Positions 32,099 to 42,300 of a stretch of DNA of 64,000 bases are shown here, one piece after another. Position 1 is the first letter of the stretch. The number at the start of each line of letters is the position of its first letter. The notes below the pieces were generated by a model that worked only from the letters and a program-made list of their open reading frames with translations, had not been told where the DNA came from and made no database searches. The DNA is from Brevundimonas sp. Its GTDB lineage: Bacteria > Pseudomonadota > Alphaproteobacteria > Caulobacterales > Caulobacteraceae. A program made the translations under genes and the position numbers. Location of the stretch: the NCBI GenBank assembly GCA_004296955.1, contig SCVB01000006.1, positions 55,842-119,841 of the forward strand. Reading direction: 5' to 3'.

Positions 32099-33051
32099 AC
32101 TGCGGCGACCTTCGTCTCGCGCACGCCCAACACCCGGCAGATCGCATAGACCAGGTCGGCGCGGTTCAGGGTGTAGAAGTGGAAGTCGGCGAAGCCTTCC
32201 TCCTGCAGCCGGGCGCAGGTCTCTGCCGCGACCGAGGCGGCGATCAGCTTGCGGGTCTCCGGGTCGTCGTCCAGCCCGTCGAAATGCGCCGCCAGCCAGT
32301 CGGGCACGGCCGCGCCACACGCCGCCGACATCCGCTTCAGCCCGTTGAAATTGCTCACCGGCATGATCCCCGGGATGATCGGAACCGTCACCCCCGCCGC
32401 CCGCACCCGGTCGCGGAAGCGCAGGAAGGCGTCGATGTCGAAGAAGAACTGGCTGACCGCCCGGGTCGCGCCCGCATCGACCTTGGCCTTCAGCACGTCG
32501 AGATCGTGGGCGGCTGACGGGCTCTCCGGGTGACCTTCAGGATAGCAGCCGACCGTGATTTCGAACCCGCCCTTCGAGGCGATGGCGGCGGTCAGTTCGG
32601 TGGCGTTGGCGTAACCGTCCGTGCGCGGAACATATGCTCCGCCGATCCCGCTCGCGCCCGGCGGGTCCCCGCGCAGGGCCACGATGTGGCGCACCCCGGC
32701 GTCGCGATAACCCTCAATGACCGCGTCCACCTCGTCGCGGCTGGCCTCGACGCAGGTGAGGTGGGCGGCGGGGGTCAGGGCGGTTTCGGCCAGGATGCGC
32801 TCGACCGTCCGGTGCGTCCGCTCGCGGGTGGAGCCCCCGGCGCCGTAGGTGACCGAGACGAACTCCGGCGCCAGCGGGGCCAGACGCGTCACCGCCCTCC
32901 ACAGACTGGCCTCGGCCTCGTCGGACTTGGGCGGGAAGAACTCGAAGGAAACGCGCGGCCGCGACAGATCCTGGCCGGCGCGGGCGACGGGACCCAGCGG
33001 CGACAGCAACAGGGCACGGGCCTCAGCCAGACTCCGGGGGGCGATGCTCAT
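32095..33051 (-). CDS. metF: 5,10-Methylenetetrahydrofolate reductase
   Basis: 318 residues. FAD-dependent reduction of methylene-THF to methyl-THF, the methyl donor for MetH. Motifs: [45 protein letters not shown] and FFFDIDAF. About 30 residues longer at the N-terminus than E. coli MetF. Start ATG overlaps the stop of the regulator gene (ATGA) and its stop overlaps metH, so all four genes are a single coupled unit. Confidence 0.96.
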   Translation of the reverse strand: MSIAPRSLAEARALLLSPLGPVARAGQDLSRPRVSFEFFPPKSDEAEASLWRAVTRLAPLAPEFVSVTYGAGGSTRERTHRTVERILAETALTPAAHLTCVEASRDEVDAVIEGYRDAGVRHIVALRGDPPGASGIGGAYVPRTDGYANATELTAAIASKGGFEITVGCYPEGHPESPSAAHDLDVLKAKVDAGATRAVSQFFFDIDAFLRFRDRVRAAGVTVPIIPGIMPVSNFNGLKRMSAACGAAVPDWLAAHFDGLDDDPETRKLIAASVAAETCARLQEEGFADFHFYTLNRADLVYAICRVLGVRETKVAAV

Positions 33052-34010
33052 GCGACCTGCTCCGCGGCGACGGCGGGCCGCTCGGCGGTCCAGATGGAGA
33101 CGGTCAGGCCGTCGGTGTCGGGGGGCAGGGCGATCGGCGCGCTTGGGGTCAGCCCGGCGCTCGACAGCCAGCGCCGCATCTCCTCGTCGGCGAAGCCGAG
33201 CCGGCGGTGCTGGTGCTCCTCACGCAGATACTCCAGCTGATGCGGGGCGAAGTCGATGATCAGCAGTCGCCCGCCGGGCATCACCAGCCGCGCCGCCTCG
33301 GCTACGGCGGCCGCGGGATCGGCGAGGTAGTGCAGGACCTGGTGCACCAGCACCAGGTCGGCGCTTTCGGGCGGCAGACGGGTGGCGAAGATGTCGCCGT
33401 GGCGCAGTTCAACCTTCTCAAGCCCGGCCCGGGAGACATTGGCGCGGGCGATGTTGAGCATGTTGTGGCTGAGATCGAGCCCGACCGACATCCGCGCCTT
33501 GCCGCCCAGCAGGGTCAGCATCCGGCCCGAGCCGGTGCCGAGGTCCACGACGCGCTCGAAGGGGCCGGGCCCCGCCGCGCGGAGGATCGCCGCCTCCACC
33601 GCGGTCTCGCAGACATAGAGGGAGCGGATGCGGTCCCACTGCGGCGCGATCCGCTCGAAATAGGCGCTGGCCGCGACCTCGCGCGTGCGGCGGACATCCT
33701 CCAGCCGGCGATCGTCGTCGGCGTTCACGGCCGTGTCCAGCAGGTCCAGGACGGTGTCGACCAGCCGCCGGGCCACCGGCTCGGACGACAGACGGTAGAA
33801 GACCCGCGCGCCGTCGGGGAACCGCTCGATCAGGCCCGCGTCCGCCATCAGCTTGAGATGACGCGAGACCCTTGGCTGGCTCTGGTCGAGGATGCCGGAC
33901 AGCTCCATCACCGACAGCTCCTCCGAGGCCAGCAGCGACAGCACCCGCAGGCGGGTCGGCTCGCCGGCGGCGCGCAGGGCGTCAATGGTCTGGTCTGCGG
34001 TCAACGACAT
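33048..34010 (-). CDS. ArsR-family regulator fused to a SAM-dependent methyltransferase domain (SahR-like)
   Basis: 320 residues. The N-terminal ~95 form an ArsR winged helix (EPTRLRVLSLLASEELSVME, SQPRVSRHLKLMADAGL), and the rest is a class I methyltransferase fold (VVDLGTGSGRML, LDLSHNML, LVHQVLHYLADP). Proteobacterial SahR proteins are ArsR-type repressors of methionine-cycle genes that sense S-adenosylhomocysteine; a methyltransferase-type domain would be a natural sensor. As first gene of the metF-metH operon, with a palindrome abutting its start codon, it probably autoregulates the unit. The SahR assignment is inference; the domain fusion is seen. Confidence 0.88.
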   Translation of the reverse strand: MSLTADQTIDALRAAGEPTRLRVLSLLASEELSVMELSGILDQSQPRVSRHLKLMADAGLIERFPDGARVFYRLSSEPVARRLVDTVLDLLDTAVNADDDRRLEDVRRTREVAASAYFERIAPQWDRIRSLYVCETAVEAAILRAAGPGPFERVVDLGTGSGRMLTLLGGKARMSVGLDLSHNMLNIARANVSRAGLEKVELRHGDIFATRLPPESADLVLVHQVLHYLADPAAAVAEAARLVMPGGRLLIIDFAPHQLEYLREEHQHRRLGFADEEMRRWLSSAGLTPSAPIALPPDTDGLTVSIWTAERPAVAAEQVA

Positions 34011-34036
34011 ATCCTTATATAAAGATTGCCTTATAT
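34011..34036 (-). promoter_or_regulatory. Palindromic operator at the head of the methionine operon
   Basis: 34011-34026 read ATCCTTATATAAAGAT, a 16-bp palindrome with one mismatched pair, directly adjacent to the regulator start codon. CCTTATAT recurs 16 nt away (34029-34036), so ATATAA and TTATAT also pair across 8 nt. AT-rich against a GC-rich background. A likely binding site for the ArsR-type protein, overlapping the ribosome site. Confidence 0.6.
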
Positions 34037-34120
34037 GATTTGGCAAGGAAAAAGCGCTGGTCAGGCGGGCCGCCCGGGACCAATCTTGCGGCCCCGGCGC
34101 CCTGTTTCGCGAGGCCAACC

Positions 34121-34624
34121 ATGACCCGTCTTCCGCTCTTCCCGGCCCTCCTGTCCGTCCTGATCTCCGCCGGGGCCGGCTCGGCGGCCGCCCAGACCCC
34201 GCCGCCTGGCGCCGGCATGGGCGGCGGCATGGGCGGCGGCATGGGCGGCGGCTTCAGCCTGCCCCGCGCCTCGGAAGAGGTCGCGCCCTGGTCGGCGCGC
34301 ATCTTCGGCCGTCTGGACGCCAACGGCGACGCCAGCATCACCGGCGACGAACTGGCCATCCTCGCCAATCCGACCGTTGCGGCCATGGGCGGCTCGCGCA
34401 TGCGCGCCATGATCGTCCAGTCCGACACCAGCCGCGATTCCCGCATCAGCGCCGAGGAACTGTCCGCCGGCGCGCAGCGGATGTTCGCCCGCATGGATCG
34501 CGACGGCGACGGCCGGCTGGCGGACGATGAACTGCCCCAGGCCCCGCCGCGGCCCGCGCCCCTGACCATTCCGCCGGCCCCGACCATGCCTCCCTTCCCG
34601 GACACCCCGTCCGAGGGCGGTTGA
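34121..34624 (+). CDS. Exported EF-hand calcium-binding protein
   Basis: 167 residues. Signal peptide (MTRLPLFPALLSVLISAGAG, cut near AAAQ), a Met/Gly repeat (three MGGG units), then three EF-hand loops: DANGDASITGDE, DTSRDSRISAEE and DRDGDGRLADDE. The first and third have the full Asp/Glu pattern; the second is degenerate (Arg at position 4). Pro-rich tail. Probably a periplasmic calcium sensor or buffer of the small EF-hand type common in Caulobacterales. Transcribed away from the methionine operon. Confidence 0.85.
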   Translation: MTRLPLFPALLSVLISAGAGSAAAQTPPPGAGMGGGMGGGMGGGFSLPRASEEVAPWSARIFGRLDANGDASITGDELAILANPTVAAMGGSRMRAMIVQSDTSRDSRISAEELSAGAQRMFARMDRDGDGRLADDELPQAPPRPAPLTIPPAPTMPPFPDTPSEGG

Positions 34625-35497
34625 TCAGTCCCCGTCCTTTGACGGCCCCGCGGCGCGGACGGCCGACCAGTTGCGATAGTCGACCCCGGGGATCGGCGGC
34701 GGACTCGCCGGCGCCGGGGCCGGGGCCTCGGGGAGACCCGCGAGGCGGCGCTTGTTGACGTGGGAGGCGGGCTTGTCGGCCTGGTCGGGATATTCGCCCC
34801 GGAAATAATAGCGCTGCCAGGCCTGGCGGACCGCGGCCGGATCGCCGTCCGCCATCCGGGCGTTGAACAGGGTGCGCACCTCCTTCCAGGCTTCGTATTG
34901 CCTGGCCAGGTCGGTTTCGCTGTCGAGGGAAGCCCGCGCCGGCTCGAAGGCCTCGACGGTTCCATGCGGCACCGGCTGGAGGAAGCAGAAGGGCTCGCCC
35001 TTCTCGAACCGGATCTGGCCCGGCGCCGTGAAACGCCAGTTCATCGTGAAGGGATAGGGCAGCCAGTCGGTCTCGATCAGCCCTTCCATCGGCGCCAGCC
35101 CGTGCTTGAACCGGTTGGGGCTTCCGGACGCCCTCAGGGCCCAGCCCGGCGGGGTGCGGAACAGCCAGCCGAGGTGGAAGGTGATCACCCCATGGGTGAA
35201 GTGCGAGGCCGCGAAATGGTCGAACAGGGTCGCATCGGCGTCGGGCGTGAACCGGATGGCCTCGGCCCCCAGCCCGCCGTCCCATTCGGCCGTAAATCCG
35301 AAGGGACACAGCAGGTCCCAGCCGGTGGTGTTGGCCATGCTCAATGGCAGGCAGCGATAGGGGTGGCGCGCCGTGAAGTCGTCCATCCAGTCCCGCTCGG
35401 GCCGCCCGGGAACCAGCTCGGGCGGCGACGGGCGGATCGGAAAACACTCGAGCCGCAACGGGCCTTCGGTCGGGTTCGGTTTCAAGCCGGCTCTCAC
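34625..35497 (-). CDS. DUF6065-family protein
   Basis: 290 residues. The block FPIRPSPPELVPGRPERDWMD, YRCLPLSMANTTGWDLLCP, then THGVITFHLGWLFRTPPGW and MEGLIETDWLPYPFTMNWRF matches the uncharacterised family I know as DUF6065, often near 2OG-Fe(II) oxygenase genes. No catalytic residues are established. The C-terminal ~40 residues are Pro/Ala-rich. Stop codons of this and the EF-hand gene touch. Confidence 0.75.
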   Translation of the reverse strand: MRAGLKPNPTEGPLRLECFPIRPSPPELVPGRPERDWMDDFTARHPYRCLPLSMANTTGWDLLCPFGFTAEWDGGLGAEAIRFTPDADATLFDHFAASHFTHGVITFHLGWLFRTPPGWALRASGSPNRFKHGLAPMEGLIETDWLPYPFTMNWRFTAPGQIRFEKGEPFCFLQPVPHGTVEAFEPARASLDSETDLARQYEAWKEVRTLFNARMADGDPAAVRQAWQRYYFRGEYPDQADKPASHVNKRRLAGLPEAPAPAPASPPPIPGVDYRNWSAVRAAGPSKDGD

Positions 35498-35567
35498 GGG
35501 CGGGGAAAGGACAGCCTATCTGTAACCGGGCCGCGTCCGTTCGCCAGTCCCCAAAATCTGACGGGCC

Positions 35568-36494
35568 TCAGGGAACCGGAGTCTTGAGGGGCTGCCCGGA
35601 AAACGCCGCCCGCAGGTTCTCGATCAGCAGCATCAGCATCCCCTGCACGGCCTCGGTGGTCGCCCCGCCGGTATGGGGCGTCAGGACCGTGTTGGGGACA
35701 TCGGTCCAGCGGGCCGGATCGGTCGGCTCGTCCTCGAACACGTCCAGCGCCGCCTGGCCGAGCCGTCCGTCTCTCAGCGCCGCGATCAGCTCCGCCTCGT
35801 CGACCAGCTGGCCCCGCGCCACATTGACCAGCAGGCCGTGCGGCCCCAGCGCCTCGATCACCGCGCGCGAGACCAGGCCGCGATTGCTCTCGTCGGCCTT
35901 GCAGGCCACCACCAGGATGTCGCTGTCCCGCGCCAGCTCCAGCAGCGAAGCCGCCCGCGGCCAGGGGGCTTCCTTCTCGCGCGGTCCCCACCAGCGCACG
36001 GCCATCCGCATCGCCTCGCCGCGGCGCGCCACGGCCTCGCCGATCGACCCCAGACCGACCACGCCGAGACGCTGGCCCTTGAGCGACGGGGTGATCAGCT
36101 TGGAGTCCGCCGTCCAGCCGCCGGCCCGCAGGGCGCGGTCGCCGGCCGCGATCTGCCGCCGCGCGGCCAGGATCAGCCCCAGGGCGTGGTCGGCCACGTC
36201 CTCGTGATTGACCCCCGGCGCATGGCTGACCGGCAGCCCCCGGGCGCGGCACCAGTCGATGTCGATCCCGTCATAGCCCGAGGTGAAACAGGCGATCAGC
36301 TGCAGCTTCGGAAGGATCTCGATCAGATGTTTGTCGAGCGGGAATTCGCCGGCCACCACCAGGGCGCGGATCTCCGCCTGCGCCTCGACCGGCGGCCCTT
36401 CCCAGAAGCGGTAGACGGTCCATTCGCTCTCGAGAAACGCCGTCAGCGGCGCCAGATGGCGCTGCATGATCAGAAGGGCAGGGCGGTCGGTCAT
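35568..36494 (-). CDS. D-2-hydroxyacid dehydrogenase family protein
   Basis: 308 residues. NAD(P)-binding GVVGLGSIGEAV, then the catalytic Arg in NVARGQLVDE, Glu in DVFEDEP and His in LTPHTGG, at normal positions. Related to glyoxylate/hydroxypyruvate reductases (GhrB branch). Reduces 2-ketoacids such as glyoxylate or hydroxypyruvate; exact substrate unknown. ATG 36494 is the first Met and the family start. Same strand as the DUF6065 gene, about 70 nt upstream of it. Confidence 0.9.
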   Translation of the reverse strand: MTDRPALLIMQRHLAPLTAFLESEWTVYRFWEGPPVEAQAEIRALVVAGEFPLDKHLIEILPKLQLIACFTSGYDGIDIDWCRARGLPVSHAPGVNHEDVADHALGLILAARRQIAAGDRALRAGGWTADSKLITPSLKGQRLGVVGLGSIGEAVARRGEAMRMAVRWWGPREKEAPWPRAASLLELARDSDILVVACKADESNRGLVSRAVIEALGPHGLLVNVARGQLVDEAELIAALRDGRLGQAALDVFEDEPTDPARWTDVPNTVLTPHTGGATTEAVQGMLMLLIENLRAAFSGQPLKTPVP

Positions 36495-36540
36495 GGGGCG
36501 ATTAGATCAGCCCCGGCGGCGGCGGCCAAGCCGGATCGAA

Positions 36541-36565
36541 GGGACGCCGCGCCCGGCGGCGTCCC
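36541..36565. terminator. Strong hairpin after the M10/RTX protease gene
   Basis: A perfect 10-bp stem GGGACGCCGC / GCGGCGTCCC with a 5-nt loop lies just past the stop at 36576 on the minus strand. No T-run follows on the minus side, so it may be a Rho-assisted or weak terminator. Confidence 0.5.
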
Positions 36566-36575
36566 CTGTCCCATC

Positions 36576-39239
36576 CTACTGCCAGGGATCGTCGCTCGCC
36601 CGGCCGAACCAGGCGTCGTCGTCCATCGGTCTCCAGGCCGCTTCCCCGGGGTCGACCGGGCTCGCCATCCGGTTCCCGATCGCGGCCAGGAAGGCGGGAA
36701 CTTCACCGACCTCGAGGGCGAAAGGATCTGCCGCTTCGGGCGGCAGGACGATGGGGCCTGACAGGTCTTCCTTGCCGAGGACGAAGGCGTCGTCCTCGAT
36801 GGCCGGCATGACCCAGGCGGTGCTCTCGGTCTTGCTCGCCGCTGCGGACGAAAGCAGGGCGAGGTCGGAAACCCGCGCCGTGCTCCCGTCCTCGAACCGG
36901 ACCCACTCGATCTGGGTCAGGGAATCGGTTCCGTCGCGGCCGGCGACCGAGTCCCGGAGGCTGTAGGTTTCGCCATTGGCCAGGGCCGTGACCGTATAGT
37001 CCGAACGCGCGCCGCTCACTTCGACGACGTCGATCCCGGCGCCGCCGTTCATCGCGTCGTCGCCGCCGCCGCCGATCAGGGTGTCGTCGCCGTTCAGGGC
37101 GATCAGATCGTCGTCGCCTTCACCGCCATTCAGCGTGTTGACGCCGAAATCACCCGCGAGAAAGTCGTTGAACGCAGATCCGATGACGTCCTCGATGCTG
37201 ATCAGCACATCAGCGGACCCGTCGCCGTCGCTCGAGGCCTGGCCGGTCCGGGTGTTGACCCGGACGCCGGCGGCGGCCCGGGAATAGTCGGCCGCATCCT
37301 GGCCGTGGCCGCCGTCCAGGGTGTCGCGTCCTGCGCCCCCCGCCAACATGTCGTCGCCGAACCCGCCGACGAGCCCGTTCGCGGCGTCGTTGCCGATCAG
37401 GACATCGTCGCCATCGCCGGCTTCGGCGTCCTCGATGGTCACGCCGTTGGCGATGGTGAAGCCGGTCCAGGCGCCGAGCGCATAGGACATCCGCCCGCCG
37501 CCGCCTTCCTCATACTCCAGGGTGGCGGCGCGCAGGTCGATGACGGCGTCGCGCCCGCCGCTGTAGCGGATTTCGTCATGGCCGCCGCCGTCCCAGAGGG
37601 TCGAATAGAAGGCGCCGGCCTCGTTGACGTCGGAGATGACATAGACGTCGTCGCCGGTCGCGGTCTCCTCATTGACCCCGTACTTGTCCTGCAGCACGGC
37701 GATGTCGAGCGCGCTCAACGTCCCGACCCAGCCGTAGTGGTCGACCTCGGTGCCGGTGATTCCGCCCGACCGCGGCCGTCCGTGACCCTCGGGGGCGCCG
37801 CCGGATTCCAGCCCTTCGTTCCAGCCGTCATTGTACGACATGATGGTGAAGACCTGCTGGCTCAGGCCGAAGTCGCCATATTGGCCGCCGATGGCTCCCT
37901 CGACGGGATCTTCGCTCGGCTCGGCCCCGCGCATGACGCCGGAACGACCCCCGTTGTCATGCGGATGGGCCATGCCGTGGCCATGGCCGAGTTCGTGCAG
38001 CAGGGTCGGGAAATAGAAACCGCCCTGCGAAACCCCTTCCTCGGTCCAGCGGACATCGCCGGAGTTGATCTCCATCTGGCCGGCGTTCTGTTCGCCGGGC
38101 GGACTCATGCGGCCCAGCAGGCTGGCGCCGACCCCGGGCGTCCCCTCGTAGGTGATGATCTTGATGTCCGCTTCGTTGCGGTTGAAGACCTGGACGTACT
38201 GGATGTCGGCGACGCTCTCATAGATGTCGAAGGCCTTTTCGAAGGCCGCCTTCTCCCAGTCCTGCATCCCCTGGGCGACGATGTTTTCGGTCAGGCCGGG
38301 GCTGGTCGGATTCTCGCTCACGAAGACGTCGCCGGTCTCGGCGAAATAGTAGGTGATGACGTTCTTGCCGACGATGCCGTAGTCGCTGTTGATGATCGGA
38401 GTGCCGCCGTTGAGCACGCCGTTGTCGCTGCGCGCGCCGTTATCGCCGTCCGGATTGCGCGAGGTGCGCGAGAACTGGGTTCCCCAGTCGATCGAATGCA
38501 GCGGGCTGTCGGGCGAGTAGAAGGGCACATAGGCGCCCGGGGCGTTGGTGTCGACCGTGGTCGCGAAGACCTCGTAATCGCCGACGAAATCGCCGGTCGT
38601 GCCGTTGGCCGCCGCATTGTCCCAGGCGCGGGCGTTGACGTAATAGGTTCCGGTGCTCTGGGCCGTATAGGTCAGAATGGCGTCGAGGCCCGAGGGCGTA
38701 TTGGGCCCGCCGCCGTCGGCCGTCACGACCAGTTCGCCCGCGGAATCATAGAGTTCGATATAGGCGTCGGCGAGGGGCACGCCGCCCGGGCCGCCGGCGA
38801 CCAGGAACATGCTGATGTCATAGGTCTGGCCTTCGACCAGCTGGACCGAGAAATAATCCTCATCGCCGACCGTATCGATGGTCGAGATCACATGTTCGCC
38901 GTCGACCGTCAGGCTGGCCGTGGTCGAGGCGTCGGCCGGGATCAGGTCGGTCGTGACCAGGGCCGCGGGCAGGACGACCGGGCGCGGCCCGTCCCCCACG
39001 CCGTCCTGGAACAGGTCGGTATAGCGTTTGCCGCAGCCGCAACCACAGCCGAGACTCCAGCCCGCCCGGGCGTCGTCGGGATCATTGGCCGCGAGGACCA
39101 GGGGGGCGGCCGAGACATGGCCGACGGTGGTCAGCGCCAGGTCCGGGAAGGCCTGCGGGGCGCCCCATCGTCCGAATGTCGAGGGAAGCCAGTCCCCGTC
39201 CAGAATCTCGTCCCGCACCTTCGTGGAATACGCAGCCAT
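36576..39239 (-). CDS. Secreted M10-type zinc metalloprotease with RTX repeats
   Basis: 887 residues. After an odd N-terminus with GCGCGCG (three Cys), a PPC-like beta domain at about 100-215 (DEDYFSVQLVEGQTYDISMF, TYYVNARAWD), then an M10/serralysin-type catalytic domain with the zinc motif HELGHGHGMAHPH (residues 415-427) and Met-turn IMSYND, then RTX nonapeptides (GDGDDVLIGNDAANGL, GGAGRDTLDGGHGQD, NGDDTLIGGGGDDAMNGG). The C-terminal ~100 residues hold DDAFVLGKEDLSGPIVLPP and end DDPWQ, the tail shared with the neighbouring RTX genes. No signal peptide: export by type I secretion is expected. AGGAGG precedes ATG 39239. Confidence 0.92.
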   Translation of the reverse strand: MAAYSTKVRDEILDGDWLPSTFGRWGAPQAFPDLALTTVGHVSAAPLVLAANDPDDARAGWSLGCGCGCGKRYTDLFQDGVGDGPRPVVLPAALVTTDLIPADASTTASLTVDGEHVISTIDTVGDEDYFSVQLVEGQTYDISMFLVAGGPGGVPLADAYIELYDSAGELVVTADGGGPNTPSGLDAILTYTAQSTGTYYVNARAWDNAAANGTTGDFVGDYEVFATTVDTNAPGAYVPFYSPDSPLHSIDWGTQFSRTSRNPDGDNGARSDNGVLNGGTPIINSDYGIVGKNVITYYFAETGDVFVSENPTSPGLTENIVAQGMQDWEKAAFEKAFDIYESVADIQYVQVFNRNEADIKIITYEGTPGVGASLLGRMSPPGEQNAGQMEINSGDVRWTEEGVSQGGFYFPTLLHELGHGHGMAHPHDNGGRSGVMRGAEPSEDPVEGAIGGQYGDFGLSQQVFTIMSYNDGWNEGLESGGAPEGHGRPRSGGITGTEVDHYGWVGTLSALDIAVLQDKYGVNEETATGDDVYVISDVNEAGAFYSTLWDGGGHDEIRYSGGRDAVIDLRAATLEYEEGGGGRMSYALGAWTGFTIANGVTIEDAEAGDGDDVLIGNDAANGLVGGFGDDMLAGGAGRDTLDGGHGQDAADYSRAAAGVRVNTRTGQASSDGDGSADVLISIEDVIGSAFNDFLAGDFGVNTLNGGEGDDDLIALNGDDTLIGGGGDDAMNGGAGIDVVEVSGARSDYTVTALANGETYSLRDSVAGRDGTDSLTQIEWVRFEDGSTARVSDLALLSSAAASKTESTAWVMPAIEDDAFVLGKEDLSGPIVLPPEAADPFALEVGEVPAFLAAIGNRMASPVDPGEAAWRPMDDDAWFGRASDDPWQ

Positions 39240-39385
39240 TCGATCCTCCTGGTTGTCTGCGACCCGGTTTCCGCATCCCGCGGAACACCGGCCTCGCAAT
39301 CCCAACGAACGGAGATCGATATTTCATCCGGCCGGTCGCGCGCCTGGAGGGGCGACGCCGTTCGGCATTCGTCGACCAGTGGGCG

Positions 39386-42300
39386 TCAGAGGGCCCAGTC
39401 GTCGGCTCCCCACCGCCCTCCGCGGACGGCGAAATCCTCGACAAGACCCTGATCGTCCACCATCAGGCGCCAGCCGGAGAATTCGATCGTCGGGGCGTTC
39501 GGGCCGAGCCGGAACAGCGGGTGGTCAGCCGGGCCCGGCAGGACCTCGGGCAGGCCGAAGTCCTTGGCGTGGGCGGGAACCCGGACGTCGACGCCCGGCA
39601 GGACCAGGGGCGCGTCGTCATCCTTCCAGAGCCATCGATCGCCGTCGTCGGCGCCGGGCAGGACCTGGGGATCGCTCGCCCCGCCCTTGGCGGGATCCGT
39701 GGCGGGATCATCCGCTCCCGGCAGCACCTGGGGCCGTTCGACGGCCGGCCCCCCGCCGGTCAGCAGAGCCTCGGGTATCCGGCCGTCGACCCGGGCGCCG
39801 TCGTCCACATCCGGCCCGTACATCCGGTTCAACTCCAGCACCCGCCCGTCGCCGAACCGGATGCTCTCGACCCCGGTCAGGGAGTCGCCCCCGTCCGGTC
39901 CCTTGAGGATGAAGTCGTCGCCGTTCATCAGCAGACGATAGCCGGAGAAGGCGCCGGAGACGGTCAGGACATCGTGGCCGGAGCCGCCGTCGATGCGGTC
40001 GTCGCCGAGGCCGCCGGTGATGAGGTCGTCGCCGGCGCCGCCGGACAGGCGGTCATGGCCGGCCCCGCCCTCGATCTGATCGTTGAAATTGGTGCCCGTC
40101 AGAGTGTCCGGGTCTGGGCCGCCAAGGAAATACTGGCCTCCGCCAGCTCCCACGATCAGCGTGGCGTCGGAAAATCTGAGCCGTTCGACCCCGGTCAGGG
40201 TGTCGGTTCCCTCAGGTCCGGAGACCGTGGTTGTCGCGCCGCCGGTGATGATGGCGTGGGCCGCGGACGGACCGTTGAAGACGGCCGTGTCGACTCCCGC
40301 GCCCCCGTCGATGGCGTCGTCGCCGAGGCCGCCGGTCATGAGGTCGTCGCTGTCGCCGCCATTCAGGATATCCCCGTCGTTGCTCCCTACCAGGACGTCG
40401 GCGTTCGGCGTGCCGTTGATGACGTTCGGCGCCTTGACGCCATTGATATCGTGAAGCCCGTCCGTGAAACGCAGGAATTCCACCCCGCGCACGGTATAGG
40501 TCAGGGAGCCATAGCGCGTCAGGAGCACGGAGCCGTCGGGACCGGGCGTTATGGTGAACTCGCTGCGCGGGCCGTCGAACACGGCGGTATCCTGACCGGA
40601 GCCGCCGTCCATGGTGCAGAGGAAGGTGGCGATCAGGATGTCGTCGCCGGCCCCGCCGACGAGGTACACGCCTGCGGCGAGGGTGTCGTTACCGTCATTC
40701 CCCATGAGCAGGCCGGGCGAGTAGCGGTTCCCGGTGATGACGTCGTCGAACTGACTCCCGAAGACGTCTTCAATCCCGATGAAGGTATCGATCCCTTGGC
40801 CGGTGTTTTGGGGAGACTCCGGAAGGCTCAGATCGACGGTCACTCCACCAGTCGCCGCGCGGAAGTCGGCAAGGTCGCCGCCGCCGGTGTACACGCCGCC
40901 GACGTAGGTCGCGGCCTGTTCGCCGCCCCCGCCGCCGTTGTAGCGGTCGTCTCCTTCGCCACCGACCAGGATATCGCGGCCAAATCCGCCCTGGAGGTCG
41001 TCGTCGCCGGCGCCGCCTTTGAGGGTGTCGTTTCCGCCCTGACCCTGCATGACGTCATTGCCGTTCGTCCCGTTGAAGACGTCGTCAATGTCTCCGCCGG
41101 TGAAGGACTGGCCCGGCACCACGTTCGGATTGAAGCCGAGGTTGGCGCTGGTGAAGGCGGCGACGGTTGTCTGGTTGAAGACGAAGAGGGTTTTCCAGTC
41201 GTGCTGGCTTGCCGAACCATCCCGATCGAGTTGAAGGAAAACGTCGGCGCCTGACTGAACCAGCCGCGCGAAGCCCAGTTGGAAGGGATTGTAGCCGTTC
41301 CAGCCGGTCAGGTAGAAGTCGAGCGCTGATCCCCAGTTCAGGACGTCCCCGACCGGGCCCGTCGTGAAATCGGTGACGGTGATGGCTTGGGTTTCCGCCA
41401 CGATCATGCCCATGACGATGGTGTCGGAGCCCGCTCCCGTCGTCACCGTCAGCCGCGCCCGGATATGGCCGTCGAGATAGAACCGATCGGCGTCCATTCC
41501 GCCGTCCAGTACGGACGTGAACGCACCGTCGCCGCCCACGTGGAGCTCGTCCTGTCCGCCGCCGCCCGACAGGGTCAGGACATCCGCCACGCCGCTCCAG
41601 CGGGAGACTGAAATATAGTCGTTGCCCGCGCCGCCGTTCAGGATGTCGTTGCCGAAGCTGGCGCCGGGCGAGTCCTCGCCGGAGTCGAACAACTGGTCGT
41701 CGCCGTCGCCGCCATCGAGCACGTCGGTGCCTAAATTGCCGTGCAGGATATCGTTGCCGGCCCCACCGTCGAGCCTGTCGTCGCCCCGGCCGCCGAACAG
41801 GAGGTCGTCGCCGTCGAGCCCGGATATGACGTCTCCGCCGTTCGTCCCCTGCAGCGTTTCTCCCGCGGCCGACCCATTGATGGTCTGGCCGGGAACAGGG
41901 GCGCCGGCGGGATCGTAGCCAAGGTTCCACGCCGTCAGAGCGCTTGCCTGGGTGTTCAGGAAAGTCACCAGCGCGAAGGCCGCCTGACTACCGCCGTCTC
42001 CGTCCAGGTCCATCCACAGGACCGCGTTCGCGCCCACCTGGGTCAGGCGCAGGTAGCCGTCGGCGAAGGGGTTTCCGCCGCCCCACCCCGTCAGGAATAC
42101 GAACGCCCAGGTCGGGTGATCGCCCCAGGCGATCCGGTCGCCGCCGATGCCGCCGGTGAAGTCGGTGACGCTCAGGGATCCGCCCCATGTCGGATTGAGC
42201 TGGCCGAAATCGATGATGTCCGCGCCTGATCCCGTGCTGATCTGGACGGCCCCCGGCACGGCCCAGAGTCGGAAGACGTCATCGCCCGCCCCGCCTTCCA

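Noticed and set aside
37305-39452. Long open frame on the plus strand opposite the M10/RTX gene
   Set aside because: It is the antisense of Gly/Asp-rich RTX coding sequence in GC-rich DNA; no ribosome site or domain.
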